This document shows, in pieces, positions 40,305 through 49,549 of a stretch of DNA of 61,606 nt (within the stretch, counting starts at the first letter, position 1; every line of letters starts with the position of its first letter). A model generated the notes under the pieces. The model was not told the DNA's origin. It worked only from the letters and a program-made list of their open reading frames with translations, and made no database searches. Origin of the DNA: Kiritimatiellota bacterium (lineage in GTDB: Bacteria > Verrucomicrobiota > Kiritimatiellia > RFP12 > UBA1067); the NCBI GenBank assembly GCA_009778475.1, contig WRJS01000004.1, forward strand, positions 1-61,606, given 5' to 3'. The position numbers and the translations under genes were made by a program.

Positions 40305-43300
40305 CTAATCCTCGATGATGACGCGGAAGCCGACATCGAAGGGGCGCATCCAGCCGGGGTAGGCCCAGCGCCAGGTGGAGGTGGCGCGGATCTGGCGGGA
40401 GTTCCATGAGCCGCCGCGCACGACCTTTTTCTCGTCCGCCGTCTTGGCGCTGTTGCGCCCGTCGCCGTCCACATACGGGTAGGGGCGGAAGGCGGAGCGG
40501 GTCCACTCGGCGACGTTGCCGTGCATGTCGTGCAGGCCGAAGGCGTTGGGCTTGAACTTGCCGGCCTCGGCGAGGAAGAGGACGCCGTCGTTGAAGCGCG
40601 GGTCGCGCAGCTCGTAGTCGAGGATGGGCGGGGGGTTGGCCATGGGCTGGGGGTTCACGCCGTCAACGGCCAGCTTCTTGCGCTCGGCCCCGGCGAGGTT
40701 GGCGAAGGGCGCGAAGTCGGTGTCGAAGCCGCCGAACGACAGGGGCGTCTCCGTCCCCGCGCGGCAGGCCCACTCCCACTGGGCCTCGGTGGGGAGGGTG
40801 ACTTTCTTGCCGGTCTTCTTGCTGAGCCATTCGCAGTAGGCCATGGCCTTCTCCCACGAGATGCGGATGGCGGGCAGCTGGGTGTCCTGCTGGAGGTTCA
40901 TGTAGTAGCCGCGCTTGACCTGGTCCTTGTAGTGCATGTCGTACACGCCGTTGTCGTGGGCGGGGTCGAAGGCCTTGAACTGGGCGACGGTGACCTCGGT
41001 GGCGCCCATCCAGAAGGGCTTGGCGATGCGCACGCCGCAGAGGGGGAGCTCGGCCGGGGTCTCGCCGGAGGCCCCCATGGTGAACTGGCCGGAGGGGACG
41101 CGGGCCAGCGCCATCTTCACGCCGTTGCCGAGGTCGAGGGCCATCTCCTTCTCGCCGCTGAGCGCATCGACTTTCATGGGCAGCGGGCTCTTGGGCGCGG
41201 GGGGCGGGGGGGCCTTCTGGGGCGCGACGAAATCGGCGGGCTGGTAGGGGTTGACGATGACCTCGGGGTCGAAGTGGTTGTTGGAGTATTTGCGCTCGAA
41301 CTCGCGGCGGCGCTCGAGCCAGCGCTTCTGTGCGCCGCGCTCGGTCCAGGTGCCGAAGTACGGCACGTCGAGGTCGAGCCACATCTGCAGGCGGGACCAG
41401 TCGTCTTCGGAGAGCTTGACGTTGTGGTGGCCCTTGGTGAGCATCTGGATCATCTCGGAGGTGTCGGCGTGGAACTCCATGGGGGTGAGCAGGTGGTAGT
41501 CGCCCTCGGGGCCGTTGCGGCGGAAGTAGGGCTGGAAGGCGAGGTAGGATTTGCCGAAGCCCCACTCGCCGTTGCCGCGCGTGAAGCTGGGGGCCTTCTG
41601 GCCGAGCGCGTTGGTGGCGGTGGTCTCGTCGTTGTGGCAGCCGACGCAGTTGCGGTCGAGGACGTTCTGCACCTCGCGGTCGAACGCGAAGCCGCGGCGC
41701 GGGCCGAACCACGGCTGGATCTGCTGGGCCTTCTTGCGGGAGGCGACGGTGCGCTGGTTGGGGGAGGCGTAGTTCTGCTGCTGGTGGCAGCCGACGCAGG
41801 AGAGCACCTCGCCGGGCATCCCGACGAACCACGAGCGCATCATCTGCATGCTCTTGCCCTCGGCGTCGAGCGGCAGGATGGAGATGGGGAGGTTGGGGGG
41901 GGCCTCGAACATGAACGAGCCGTCGGCCTCGACGTCAACGGTGCCGAGCATGACGCGCGGGTCCCACGGGCCCTCGATGCCGACGGTGTAGTGACCGCCG
42001 ATGTTGCGCGGGGAATACTCGTAGTAGAACACGGCGAGCTTCTTCACCTTGTCCTTGGGGATGCCCGCGAGGCCGGGGCCGTTGTAGATGCTCACGCAGT
42101 TGATGGTGCAGTTGGTCTTGGACTCGTCCACGCGGTCGGGGATCGGCGCGGGCTGCTCGGGCTTCATCACGGGGAAGGGCTCGATGATGTTGAGCTTGCC
42201 GTCGGCCTCGATGGGGAACTGGTTGTCGTAGATGTCCACCAGCGCGAGCATGAAGCGGTTCTGCACGGCCGGGTCCTGCATGGACACGAGGAACAGGTCG
42301 TCCGCCAGCGGGAACGGGTGCAGGAAGAACTGCTTGGCGTCGTTGGCGAGCTCGTCGCGCACATAGACGTAATGCTCGGTGTCGGTGTCGGGCCTCTGCT
42401 GGTCGATGGGCAGCAGCACCACCTTCTTGCCGTAGCCCGGCAGCTGCTGCACCACGCCGTCCACCTCGTGCCGGCCGCGCTCCACGTCGAACAGGTACAG
42501 CCGCCCCTTGCGCGCCACGCCGTGATGCCCCGTGACCACGCCGATGAATTTGGTGGAGGAACCCGGCAGCGGGCGCGCGTAGAACAGCGAGTTGGGCCAG
42601 TACGAGTTCGAGCCGTAATACTCCTGCTGGTCCGTGCCGTCCGGGTTCATCGTCATCAGCACGCGGCTGAAGTAGTGCGCCGTCTCGGTGTACTCCCAGC
42701 GCAGGTACAGGCAGCGCCCGTTCGGCAGCATCACGGGGTACCAGTTGTTGTCCTGGTCATAGCTCAGGCGGCGTATGCGGCCGTCCTCGTAACGCAACAG
42801 CAGGTTGCCCACGTAGTCCGCGCCGCCCACGCACGGCACGCCCTGAAAACCGCTCGACCCCACCATGAACATCCGACCGTTCGGCAGGTACATCGGGTCG
42901 TAATAGTCGATGTCCGCCTCGTCCGGCGTGAGCTCCGTGACCTTCCCCGGCGCGTCCAGGCGCATCTCCGCGATGCCCCAGCCCTTGCCGCTGGCCTTGC
43001 GCGTGGAGAACGCGATCTTCTCCGCCTTGAAGTCGAGGTTGAAGTCGCCCAGGTAATGCTCGCTCGCGTACAGCACCTTCACCTCCGCGCCGTCCTTGCG
43101 GAACAGCGGCGCGCGCACGATGTCGTTCTCGTAACCCGAGACCGGCACCGACGAGTTGCCCTGCCAGTTCGCCGGCATCCCGATGTTACGGTTCGAGCGG
43201 CGCACATACAGCACATCCGAAAACTTCTTCGTCGCCGGGTGCTGGCCATAGACTTTCAGCGACAGGTCATAGACCTTCTGCGCCGCCGCGTCGCGGCTCG

Positions 43301-43994
43301 CGTCCGTGACGCTCGCGGTCGCGGCCTTCACGGCCGCGAGCTCGCCCAGCAGCGCCGCCTTGTTCGGATACGCCTGCGGGTGCTTCTTCGCGAAGCTCTC
43401 GATCGCGCGCTCCATGGCCACGGGGTTGAACAGCTGCAGCGCCGCAAGCTGACGGCGGTTCGCGATCTCCGGCGGCTGGAGCTTGTCGATGTGCTTGCCG
43501 ACGATCGAGTCCTCCGCGCCCGGCTTCACCTCGAACGGGTTCTCCATCTTCGCCTGATTGAGCTGGCCCGTCCAGCGGATGATGCGCCCCTCGTCCATGA
43601 CCAGCACACGCGCATGGTTCAGGCGCCCCTCGTAGCCGCTGCGGTTCCACAGCACCACCTTGTCGATGGGCGCCGCCGCGCCGAGGTCCACCTCCCACCA
43701 CGGGTTCTCGATGTTCTCCTCCGTGTGGGTGATGCTGCCCTTGCCCCAGTCGCCATCCGTATTACCGTCGATGGCCCGCGCCGCGTCGCCGTCCCACGCC
43801 GTGCAGCACTGCGAGGCCTTGCCCTTCCGCGCCACGTTCTCGCCCCCGCTGAATATCTGCACCTCCGCCAGCGACAGCGTTGCCTGATCGCGCGGGATGT
43901 CCACGCGCACGAACCGCCCCTGCACCTGCCCCTGCGACACCCCGGCCGCCAGCGCACTTACCGACAACAGAACCCGACCAAACGTATTCATCAT
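40305..43994 (-). CDS. Secreted discoidin / HZS-alpha-like / dihaem / FGE-like multidomain protein
   Basis: 1229 residues. Signal peptide to about 22. Residues 25-155 are F5/8 type C-like (SQCCTAWDGDAARAIDGNTDGDWG, PWWEVDLG). A beta-propeller-like hydrazine synthase alpha-type region follows (about 250-700; DVLYVRRSNRNIGMPANWQGN, DPMYLPNGRMFMVGS). Two haem c motifs are CVGCH near 731 and 781. After a Pro-rich linker, residues 955-1229 form an FGE/SUMF1-like domain (GQFTMGASG, LPTEAQWEWACRAG, HDMHGNVAEWTRS, VVRGGSWNS). The two catalytic Cys of true FGEs are absent from the last motif, so it is more likely a binding domain. Similar chains are common in PVC genomes; function unknown. Confidence 0.85.
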   Translation of the reverse strand: MMNTFGRVLLSVSALAAGVSQGQVQGRFVRVDIPRDQATLSLAEVQIFSGGENVARKGKASQCCTAWDGDAARAIDGNTDGDWGKGSITHTEENIENPWWEVDLGAAAPIDKVVLWNRSGYEGRLNHARVLVMDEGRIIRWTGQLNQAKMENPFEVKPGAEDSIVGKHIDKLQPPEIANRRQLAALQLFNPVAMERAIESFAKKHPQAYPNKAALLGELAAVKAATASVTDASRDAAAQKVYDLSLKVYGQHPATKKFSDVLYVRRSNRNIGMPANWQGNSSVPVSGYENDIVRAPLFRKDGAEVKVLYASEHYLGDFNLDFKAEKIAFSTRKASGKGWGIAEMRLDAPGKVTELTPDEADIDYYDPMYLPNGRMFMVGSSGFQGVPCVGGADYVGNLLLRYEDGRIRRLSYDQDNNWYPVMLPNGRCLYLRWEYTETAHYFSRVLMTMNPDGTDQQEYYGSNSYWPNSLFYARPLPGSSTKFIGVVTGHHGVARKGRLYLFDVERGRHEVDGVVQQLPGYGKKVVLLPIDQQRPDTDTEHYVYVRDELANDAKQFFLHPFPLADDLFLVSMQDPAVQNRFMLALVDIYDNQFPIEADGKLNIIEPFPVMKPEQPAPIPDRVDESKTNCTINCVSIYNGPGLAGIPKDKVKKLAVFYYEYSPRNIGGHYTVGIEGPWDPRVMLGTVDVEADGSFMFEAPPNLPISILPLDAEGKSMQMMRSWFVGMPGEVLSCVGCHQQQNYASPNQRTVASRKKAQQIQPWFGPRRGFAFDREVQNVLDRNCVGCHNDETTATNALGQKAPSFTRGNGEWGFGKSYLAFQPYFRRNGPEGDYHLLTPMEFHADTSEMIQMLTKGHHNVKLSEDDWSRLQMWLDLDVPYFGTWTERGAQKRWLERRREFERKYSNNHFDPEVIVNPYQPADFVAPQKAPPPPAPKSPLPMKVDALSGEKEMALDLGNGVKMALARVPSGQFTMGASGETPAELPLCGVRIAKPFWMGATEVTVAQFKAFDPAHDNGVYDMHYKDQVKRGYYMNLQQDTQLPAIRISWEKAMAYCEWLSKKTGKKVTLPTEAQWEWACRAGTETPLSFGGFDTDFAPFANLAGAERKKLAVDGVNPQPMANPPPILDYELRDPRFNDGVLFLAEAGKFKPNAFGLHDMHGNVAEWTRSAFRPYPYVDGDGRNSAKTADEKKVVRGGSWNSRQIRATSTWRWAYPGWMRPFDVGFRVIIED

Positions 43995-44020
43995 CCTTCT
44001 CTCCTAAAAACTTTTATGAC

Positions 44021-44049
44021 AGTGTATCAGTCTCATGCGGCAACGTCAA
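44021..44049 (-). promoter_or_regulatory. Promoter of the 40305-43994 gene
   Basis: On the minus strand: TTGACG (44049-44044), 17-nt spacer, TACACT (44026-44021). A GGAGAGAAGG site then precedes the ATG. Confidence 0.55.
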
Positions 44050-44104
44050 CAACAATTTCGAACGTTCACGCAACGCGAAATCTGCGACGCGCGTAAAAAC
44101 AGGT

Positions 44105-44132
44105 TTGCATCTTCCGCTGATTCGTCTATACT
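44105..44132 (+). promoter_or_regulatory. Promoter of the FAD-oxidoreductase gene
   Basis: TTGCAT at 44105-44110, 16-nt spacer, TATACT at 44127-44132; leader of about 28 nt with AGGAGG before the ATG. It is divergent from the promoter at 44021-44049. Confidence 0.55.
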
Positions 44133-44167
44133 AGTGACCTTGAATTTCCAACAGAAAAGGAGGCTGG

Positions 44168-46042
44168 ATGCGTATGAAGCGAAAGGTTGTTTTGTCGGTT
44201 TGCGTGGCACTGTCGGCACTGTCGGCTCGCGCGGTTTCGGCTCCAGAGGCGTTGCTGCTCATTGAGGCGGAGTCGTTCGCGGAGAAAGGCGGGTGGGTCG
44301 TGGACCAGCAGTTCATGGACCAGATGGGGTCGCCGTTCCTGATGGCGCACGGGCTGGGCGTGCCCGTGGCAGACGCCAAGACGCGCGTGGAGATTCCGTT
44401 CATGGGCGCGTACCCTTACCGTGTGCTGGTCCGCACGCGCAACTGGACCGCGCCGTGGGGCACGAAGGACGCGGCCGGCAAGTTCCAGGTGCTCATCAAC
44501 GGCAAGGCGCTCAAAAACACCCTCGGCACGCAGGGCGCGGAATGGGCATGGCAGGAGGCGGGGGAGATGTGGCTCGAGAAAGGCACCGCTGAGATTGCGC
44601 TGCACGACCTGACCGGGTTCAACGGCCGTTGCGACGCTATCATCCTGGTCACGGACAGCAAATTTGTCCCGCCGAATGATGTCAAGGCGCTCGAGGCGTT
44701 TCGCCGCGAGCGCGGGGCCATCACCGCGCCCAAAGGGGACGTGAAGGCCGACCTGCTCGTCATCGGCGGCGGCATCCCCGGCGTCAGCGCGGCGATCACG
44801 GCCGCGCGGCTGGGGCTGAAGGTCGCGCTCGTGCAGGACCGCCCGCTCCTCGGCGGCAACAACAGCTCAGAGGTGCGCGTGCACCTCGCCGGCCGCATGA
44901 GCCTCGGGCCCTACGTGAAGCTGGGCGACACGGTGAAGGAATTCGGCCCTGCCAAGGGCGGCAACGCGCAGCCCGCCTCTCAGTACGAGGACCAGCGCAA
45001 GCTGGACGCCGTGGCGGCGGAGCCGAACATCCAGATGTTCCTCAACACGCGCGGCGTCGCGGTCGAGAAGGCCGGGGCGAGAATCGCCGCCGTCATCGGC
45101 CGCAACATCGAGACCGGCGCGGAGACGCGCTTCACCGCGCCGCTGGTGCTGGACAACACGGGCGACGGGACCATCGGCGCGCTGGCCGGCGCGGAGTTCC
45201 GCATGGGCCGCGAGAGCCGCGCCGAGACGGGCGAGCCCACCGCGCCCGAGACCGCCGACAGCATGACCATGGGCGCCTCCGTGCAGTGGTACTCGCGCGA
45301 GGCCGACGCGCCCGTCGCGTTCCCCGACATCGCCTGGGGCATCCCGTTCAGCAACACCTCCTGCGAGCGCGTCAAGATGGGCGAGTGGACGTGGGAGACC
45401 GGCATGAATAAAAATCAGATCACGGACTTCGAACACATCCGCGACTACGGGATGATGGTGATTTTCTCCAACTGGTCGTTCCTCAAAAACCATGCCCCAG
45501 ACAATGAGGGCTACGCCAAGAGCCGCCTCGACTGGGTCGCCTACGTGGCCGGCAAGCGCGAGTCCCGCCGCCTCATCGGCGACCTCGTCCTGCGGGAGCA
45601 GGACCTCACCGAGCCGAAGATTTATCCTGACGGCACCGCCTGCACGACATGGACGATTGACCTGCACTACCCCGACCCGAAGAACACCGCCAGCTTCCCC
45701 GGCGAGGAGTTCAAGTCCATCGCCAAGCACAAGCCGATCTACCCTTACCCCGTGCCGTACCGCTGCCTCTACTCAAAGAACATCAGCAACCTCTTCCTCT
45801 CCGGCCGCAGCATCAGCACAACGCACGTCGCGCTCGGCACAACGCGCGTCATGCGCACGGGCGGCATGTTGGGCGAGGTCGTCGGCATGGCCGCCGCCAT
45901 CTGCAAGAAGCACAACTGCCTGCCCCGCGACGTGTACATCACGCACCTCGACGAGCTGAAGGCGCTGATGGAGAAAGGCGTCGGCGACGGCAAGACCCAC
46001 CCCCCGCAAGGCTACAACCTCGGCGGCACGTTGATGAAGTGA
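44168..46042 (+). CDS. Secreted FAD-dependent oxidoreductase with N-terminal CBM-like domain
   Basis: 624 residues. AGGAGG lies 5-6 nt before the ATG at 44168; 44174 is an alternative. Signal peptide to about 22. Residues 25-165 look like a beta-sandwich, possibly carbohydrate-binding (LLLIEAESFAEKGGWVVDQQF, VLVRTRNWTAPWG). From about 195 the FAD Rossmann motif is DLLVIGGGIPGVSAAITAARLG, then LLGGNNSSEVRVHLAGR and LDNTGDGTIGALAGAEFRMG, typical of the PF12831 FAD-dependent group. These are frequent in PVC polysaccharide loci; substrate unknown. Confidence 0.87.
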   Translation: MRMKRKVVLSVCVALSALSARAVSAPEALLLIEAESFAEKGGWVVDQQFMDQMGSPFLMAHGLGVPVADAKTRVEIPFMGAYPYRVLVRTRNWTAPWGTKDAAGKFQVLINGKALKNTLGTQGAEWAWQEAGEMWLEKGTAEIALHDLTGFNGRCDAIILVTDSKFVPPNDVKALEAFRRERGAITAPKGDVKADLLVIGGGIPGVSAAITAARLGLKVALVQDRPLLGGNNSSEVRVHLAGRMSLGPYVKLGDTVKEFGPAKGGNAQPASQYEDQRKLDAVAAEPNIQMFLNTRGVAVEKAGARIAAVIGRNIETGAETRFTAPLVLDNTGDGTIGALAGAEFRMGRESRAETGEPTAPETADSMTMGASVQWYSREADAPVAFPDIAWGIPFSNTSCERVKMGEWTWETGMNKNQITDFEHIRDYGMMVIFSNWSFLKNHAPDNEGYAKSRLDWVAYVAGKRESRRLIGDLVLREQDLTEPKIYPDGTACTTWTIDLHYPDPKNTASFPGEEFKSIAKHKPIYPYPVPYRCLYSKNISNLFLSGRSISTTHVALGTTRVMRTGGMLGEVVGMAAAICKKHNCLPRDVYITHLDELKALMEKGVGDGKTHPPQGYNLGGTLMK

Positions 46043-46052
46043 GGAACCCAAG

Positions 46053-46721
46053 ATGAAACGGATCGGAATTATCGGGGCCGGCAGGTTCGGCCGGTCACTT
46101 GTCGAGAGCCTCGCGGAATACGGGGTTGAGATACTGCTCATCGACGAGAAGCGTGATGTCGTGCAGGACTTCTCGCAGTTCGTCACCAAGGCCATCGAGG
46201 GCGACGTCACGAACATCCGCACCCTCATGGAGGCGGGCTTCAAGGAGTGCGACGTGGCCATCGTCGGCATCGGCTCCAACCTCGAGGGCAGCATCCTCGC
46301 GACCGTCAACTGCAAGGACCTCGGCATCCCCAAGGTCATCGCCAAGGCCAACTCCGACCTCCACGGCAAAATCCTCAAGCGCGTCGGCGCGGACACCATC
46401 GTCTACCCCAACCGCGACTGCGCCAAGCGCCTCTGCCACGTCCTGCTCTCCAAAGGCGGGATCGACCTCTTCGAAATCTCCGACGGCTTCAGCATCGCCG
46501 AGATAGACGTCCCCGAACCCCTCCGCAACAAGTCCCTCGCCGAGGCCAGCGTCCGCAACACCTACGGCGTGACCGTCCTCTGCGTCCGCCGCCTCGCCGA
46601 CGACCCCGAGCAACCCCGCACCGTCATCATCCCCACCCCCACCGAGGTCATCCAGCCCGACGACAAGCTCCTCATCTTCGGCGCCAAGAAAAAAATCGAC
46701 ACCATCCTCACCGAAGCATGA
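46053..46721 (+). CDS. trkA: TrkA/KtrA-type potassium uptake regulatory subunit
   Basis: 222 residues, one TrkA_N plus one TrkA_C domain. The NAD-binding motif is RIGIIGAGRFGRSLVESLAE with acidic LLIDEK at the second strand; EGDVTN and VAIVGIGSN follow. The RCK C-domain spans about 140-222. It would gate a TrkH/KtrB-like channel, which is not in this window. It lies 10 nt after the oxidoreductase and overlaps the next gene by 4 nt. Confidence 0.88.
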   Translation: MKRIGIIGAGRFGRSLVESLAEYGVEILLIDEKRDVVQDFSQFVTKAIEGDVTNIRTLMEAGFKECDVAIVGIGSNLEGSILATVNCKDLGIPKVIAKANSDLHGKILKRVGADTIVYPNRDCAKRLCHVLLSKGGIDLFEISDGFSIAEIDVPEPLRNKSLAEASVRNTYGVTVLCVRRLADDPEQPRTVIIPTPTEVIQPDDKLLIFGAKKKIDTILTEA

Positions 46722-47509
46722 GCTACTCCCACATCTTCGGCCCCGTCCCCTCGCGCCGCTACGGCCGCTCTTTGGGCGTTGACCTCTCGACCCCCAAGAC
46801 CTGCACGCTGAACTGCCGCTTCTGTCAGCTGGGCGACACCGCCCAGACGACCGTCACGCGCACGGGCACCCCCCCTATCACGGATGTGCTGAGCGAGCTG
46901 CGCCAATGGCTTTCGACGGCCATCCCCGTTGACTTCATCACCGCCAGCGGCTCCGGCGAGCCGACCCTGCACACGCGCTTCGGGGACCTCTTCCGCTTCA
47001 CCCGCGCCGAGACCCCGTTCTGCTCGCTCCTGCTCTCCAACGGCACGCTCTTCCATCTCCCCGAGGTCCGCCGCGAGGCCGCGCTGGCCGACGTCGTGAA
47101 AATCTCCCTCCACGCCTGGGACCAGGAATCCTTCGAGCGCACCGTGCGCCCGCACCCCTCGCTCCGGCTCGACGCGATCCTCGACGGCTACCGCGCCTTC
47201 CGCGACGCGTTCACGGGCCGCCTCGATCTGGAGGTTTTCATCATGCCCGGACTGAACGACGCGCCCGAACAGGCCGAGCGCATCGCGGCCCTTGCCCGCA
47301 GTTTCAGCCCTGACGGCATCTCGCTCAACACCGCTGTCCGCCCCACGGCCGACAGCCGGATTGCCGCCTGCCCCCCCGAACGCCTTGCGGCGCTAAAAGA
47401 GATATTCGGCGCGACCGCCAGCGCGAGCGGCTCACAGACCGCAATCCCGGACACCCTCTCCCCTGAAGCGCGAACCGCCCTTGCGCTACGGCATCCCGTA
47501 AGGCCTTGA
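46718..47509 (+). CDS. Radical SAM protein (COG0731-like)
   Basis: 263 residues from the ATG at 46718, which overlaps the trkA stop (ATGA). The start FGPVPSRRYGRSLGVDLSTP and the cluster motif CTLNCRFCQLG (CX3CX2C for the 4Fe-4S/SAM site) define this COG0731-like group. FITASGSGEPTLH and LEVFIMPGLND follow. Related proteins are annotated as Fe-S oxidoreductases or wyosine-type enzymes; the actual substrate here is unknown. Confidence 0.88.
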   Translation: MSYSHIFGPVPSRRYGRSLGVDLSTPKTCTLNCRFCQLGDTAQTTVTRTGTPPITDVLSELRQWLSTAIPVDFITASGSGEPTLHTRFGDLFRFTRAETPFCSLLLSNGTLFHLPEVRREAALADVVKISLHAWDQESFERTVRPHPSLRLDAILDGYRAFRDAFTGRLDLEVFIMPGLNDAPEQAERIAALARSFSPDGISLNTAVRPTADSRIAACPPERLAALKEIFGATASASGSQTAIPDTLSPEARTALALRHPVRP

Positions 47510-47635
47510 ACGAAAATGTCCCTCTGTGAACCCCTGTGGAGTCACGGAGACCCCGTTGGCGCAAGCGCGACCCATGCCCAAAAAGCACGGGCTGTATGCA
47601 CCCCTTTAGGGGGGGCTGTGCGTGATTTTCCCCGC

Positions 47636-47655
47636 TGCGGGCAGAAATGCCCGCA
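47636..47655. repeat. Short perfect hairpin with GAAA loop
   Basis: TGCGGGCA-GAAA-TGCCCGCA lies between the convergent radical SAM and lepB genes. It could stabilise or end transcripts, but no U-tract follows on either strand. The rest of 47510-47678 holds only short repeat-like DNA. Confidence 0.55.
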
Positions 47656-47678
47656 CCACCTTGTATTTCACAACAAGC

Positions 47679-48854
47679 CTATTTAATCCTGCCCCAGCGC
47701 GGCGACGTGAAGGGCCAATGCACGAAGGAGGCGGGGCCGAGGAGGTTGCGCTCCGGAACGGGGCCCCAGGCGCGGCTGTCGAAACTGTTAAACGAATTGT
47801 CGCCCATCGCGTAATATTCGTCGGGGCCGAGCGTGACCGTGTCCGCCGAAGTGATCAGCGTCCGCCCCGGTATTCTGCGCTGCCCCAAGACGTTGTTCTG
47901 GTCATACGGGTTAAAGCCTTTGTACGTGTCCCGCTCGCGCACCCAGTCGGCATGTCTCTCCTTGCGCGCGATCTGCCCCACGCGCTCGGGCTCGGTCACC
48001 GCCACGCCGTTGACGAGCAGGTTCGGCGCCTTCGCCTGGAGCGTCTCGTTCGGCAGGCCCATCATGCGCTTGATGTAGTGCGTGCCGGGCTGGTTCAGGT
48101 CCTTCATGCCGGATGTCGAGAACACCATGACCTCGCCGCGCTTGGGGTGGCAGAAATTCCACTTCCAGCGGTTGACGAACAGGAAGTCGCCCGACGTGAC
48201 AATGCCTGACCACAGCACGTCCCCGGCCTTGACGCGCTGAAGGAGTTTCACGCCGCCCCGAAGGCCGTAACTCGTGGGCGAGGAATCGATGACGTCACTC
48301 GGCACAAAATGCGCCACCCCGTTCACGATGACGGGGATGTAGCCGGGCTTCAGGCGGGCGTCGCCGAACGTCACCGTGCCGCTCGCCTTCGCCCGCACCA
48401 CCTTGAAGGATTTCCCCGTCACGAACCACTTGAGCAACTTCAGCGGCTGCCGGTCGAACGCCGTCATGGCGGCCGGGTCGAGAGGCTCAGCGTGGATGCC
48501 GTAGAGCGTGGGCTGCATGGAGCCGGTCGGGATTTGGAACGGCTGGTAGAAATACGCCCTGAACGCCATCGCCACGGAGAAGGCGACGACGAAGACATCG
48601 AACCATTCGCGGCACACGGCCAGCGGTTTCGGCGGGTCGAGCCGCTCGATGCACGCGACCAGCGCGTTGCCCGCCGCCGTCATCTCGTCGATGTCCCCGC
48701 CGGTCCGCGCCTGGCTCGCTTTCGAGATATGCTCGTCGAGAAACGCCAGTTGCCCGGTCGTCATCACATCCTCATGGCCCGCCCGCCAGGTCGCCGCCTG
48801 ATTCAGCACGCTCTTGATCTGCTTCCGTAATTTGCGCCTTTCAAAAAAAATCAT
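47679..48854 (-). CDS. lepB: Signal peptidase I
   Basis: 391 residues. Cleaves signal peptides of exported proteins at the periplasmic face. A soluble N-terminal segment (1-80) precedes one membrane helix (about 86-103). Catalytic Ser112 is in IPTGSMQPTL and the general-base Lys262 in THYIKRMMGLPNE; the C-terminal box is YYAMGDNSFNSFDSRAWG. The distance between Ser and Lys (150 residues) is about 95 more than in E. coli LepB, so a large domain insertion (about 118-245) is present. The gene stands alone on the minus strand. Confidence 0.93.
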   Translation of the reverse strand: MIFFERRKLRKQIKSVLNQAATWRAGHEDVMTTGQLAFLDEHISKASQARTGGDIDEMTAAGNALVACIERLDPPKPLAVCREWFDVFVVAFSVAMAFRAYFYQPFQIPTGSMQPTLYGIHAEPLDPAAMTAFDRQPLKLLKWFVTGKSFKVVRAKASGTVTFGDARLKPGYIPVIVNGVAHFVPSDVIDSSPTSYGLRGGVKLLQRVKAGDVLWSGIVTSGDFLFVNRWKWNFCHPKRGEVMVFSTSGMKDLNQPGTHYIKRMMGLPNETLQAKAPNLLVNGVAVTEPERVGQIARKERHADWVRERDTYKGFNPYDQNNVLGQRRIPGRTLITSADTVTLGPDEYYAMGDNSFNSFDSRAWGPVPERNLLGPASFVHWPFTSPRWGRIK

Positions 48855-48933
48855 GTCCTGTACTCCAACGTTCTTTGCATGAGAAATGAGGGGTCAAAAA
48901 ACACTCATTCCCGATTCCTAATACGTCTCTCTC

Positions 48934-49194
48934 TCACCAGCCCTTGTACGCATCGCGGCGGAGGGTGATGTGACTCACGGTGACCGTCTGGTCATCGACA
49001 ACATAGGCTATGCGCCAGTCGCCGACGCGGAGCGAGCGCATCCCGCTCAGGCTGTGCCGCAGGGGCTTGCCGAAGGAAAACGGTGCGGCGGTGAGGCGTT
49101 CACATATCGCGCGGAGCACCTGCTTCCTGTCGGCGGACGGCATCGCCGCGAGGTCATCGTCGGCCTTCCCGTCAAACACGACCTTATAGGGCAT
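48934..49194 (-). CDS. RelE/ParE-type toxin
   Basis: 86 residues. The fold signature is PYKVVFDGKADDDLAAMPSADRKQVLRAI, then LRHSLSGMRSLRVGDWRIAYVVDD, and a C-terminal RRDAYKGW as in RelE/ParE toxins. It starts inside the end of the antitoxin gene (11-nt overlap), the usual antitoxin-first order. It would cut mRNA on ribosomes or poison gyrase; the sequence alone does not decide between them. Confidence 0.88.
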   Translation of the reverse strand: MPYKVVFDGKADDDLAAMPSADRKQVLRAICERLTAAPFSFGKPLRHSLSGMRSLRVGDWRIAYVVDDQTVTVSHITLRRDAYKGW

Positions 49195-49426
49195 CGTATT
49201 TCCCCATGATCTCTTCGAGCGGTATCAGCACAGTGCTTGTCCTGATCCGCTCGTCGCAGATTGCGGACAGGCGCCTGTCCTCCTCGTCGCTGATCTCGTC
49301 AAGGGCGTCCTCGACGAGGGCGAGGAACGCGCCAGAGAGCGTGGTGTTCCCTGCCTTCGCCCGCCTCGCGAGGAGGTTAGAGACCCTCTTCGGCATCGTT
49401 ATCCTGTGTGTGGCTGTCTCTGCCAT
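49184..49426 (-). CDS. Antitoxin of the RelE/ParE pair
   Basis: 80 residues from the ATG at 49426, which has AAGGAG 8 nt upstream; the longer frame to 49456 lacks a site. The N-terminus THRITMPKRVSNLLARRAKAG resembles ribbon-helix-helix DNA-binding antitoxins; the acidic C-terminus would bind the toxin. Probably autoregulates the operon. Confidence 0.8.
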   Translation of the reverse strand: MAETATHRITMPKRVSNLLARRAKAGNTTLSGAFLALVEDALDEISDEEDRRLSAICDERIRTSTVLIPLEEIMGKYDAL

Positions 49427-49549
49427 CTTAATGACTCCTTCCGTTTTCAAAATCACGTTTCAATAATATCACTTCCGTTATGAGAAATGGAATCGAAAAA
49501 TCTCAGGAGAAGTTATAAAAGTTTTGCGGTGCGCTTCTGCGAGAGCCAT

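Noticed and set aside
40521-44096. Plus-strand open frame of about 1190 codons
   Set aside because: It is antisense to the dihaem protein; low-complexity Leu/Gly/Val/His composition and no domain or ribosome site.
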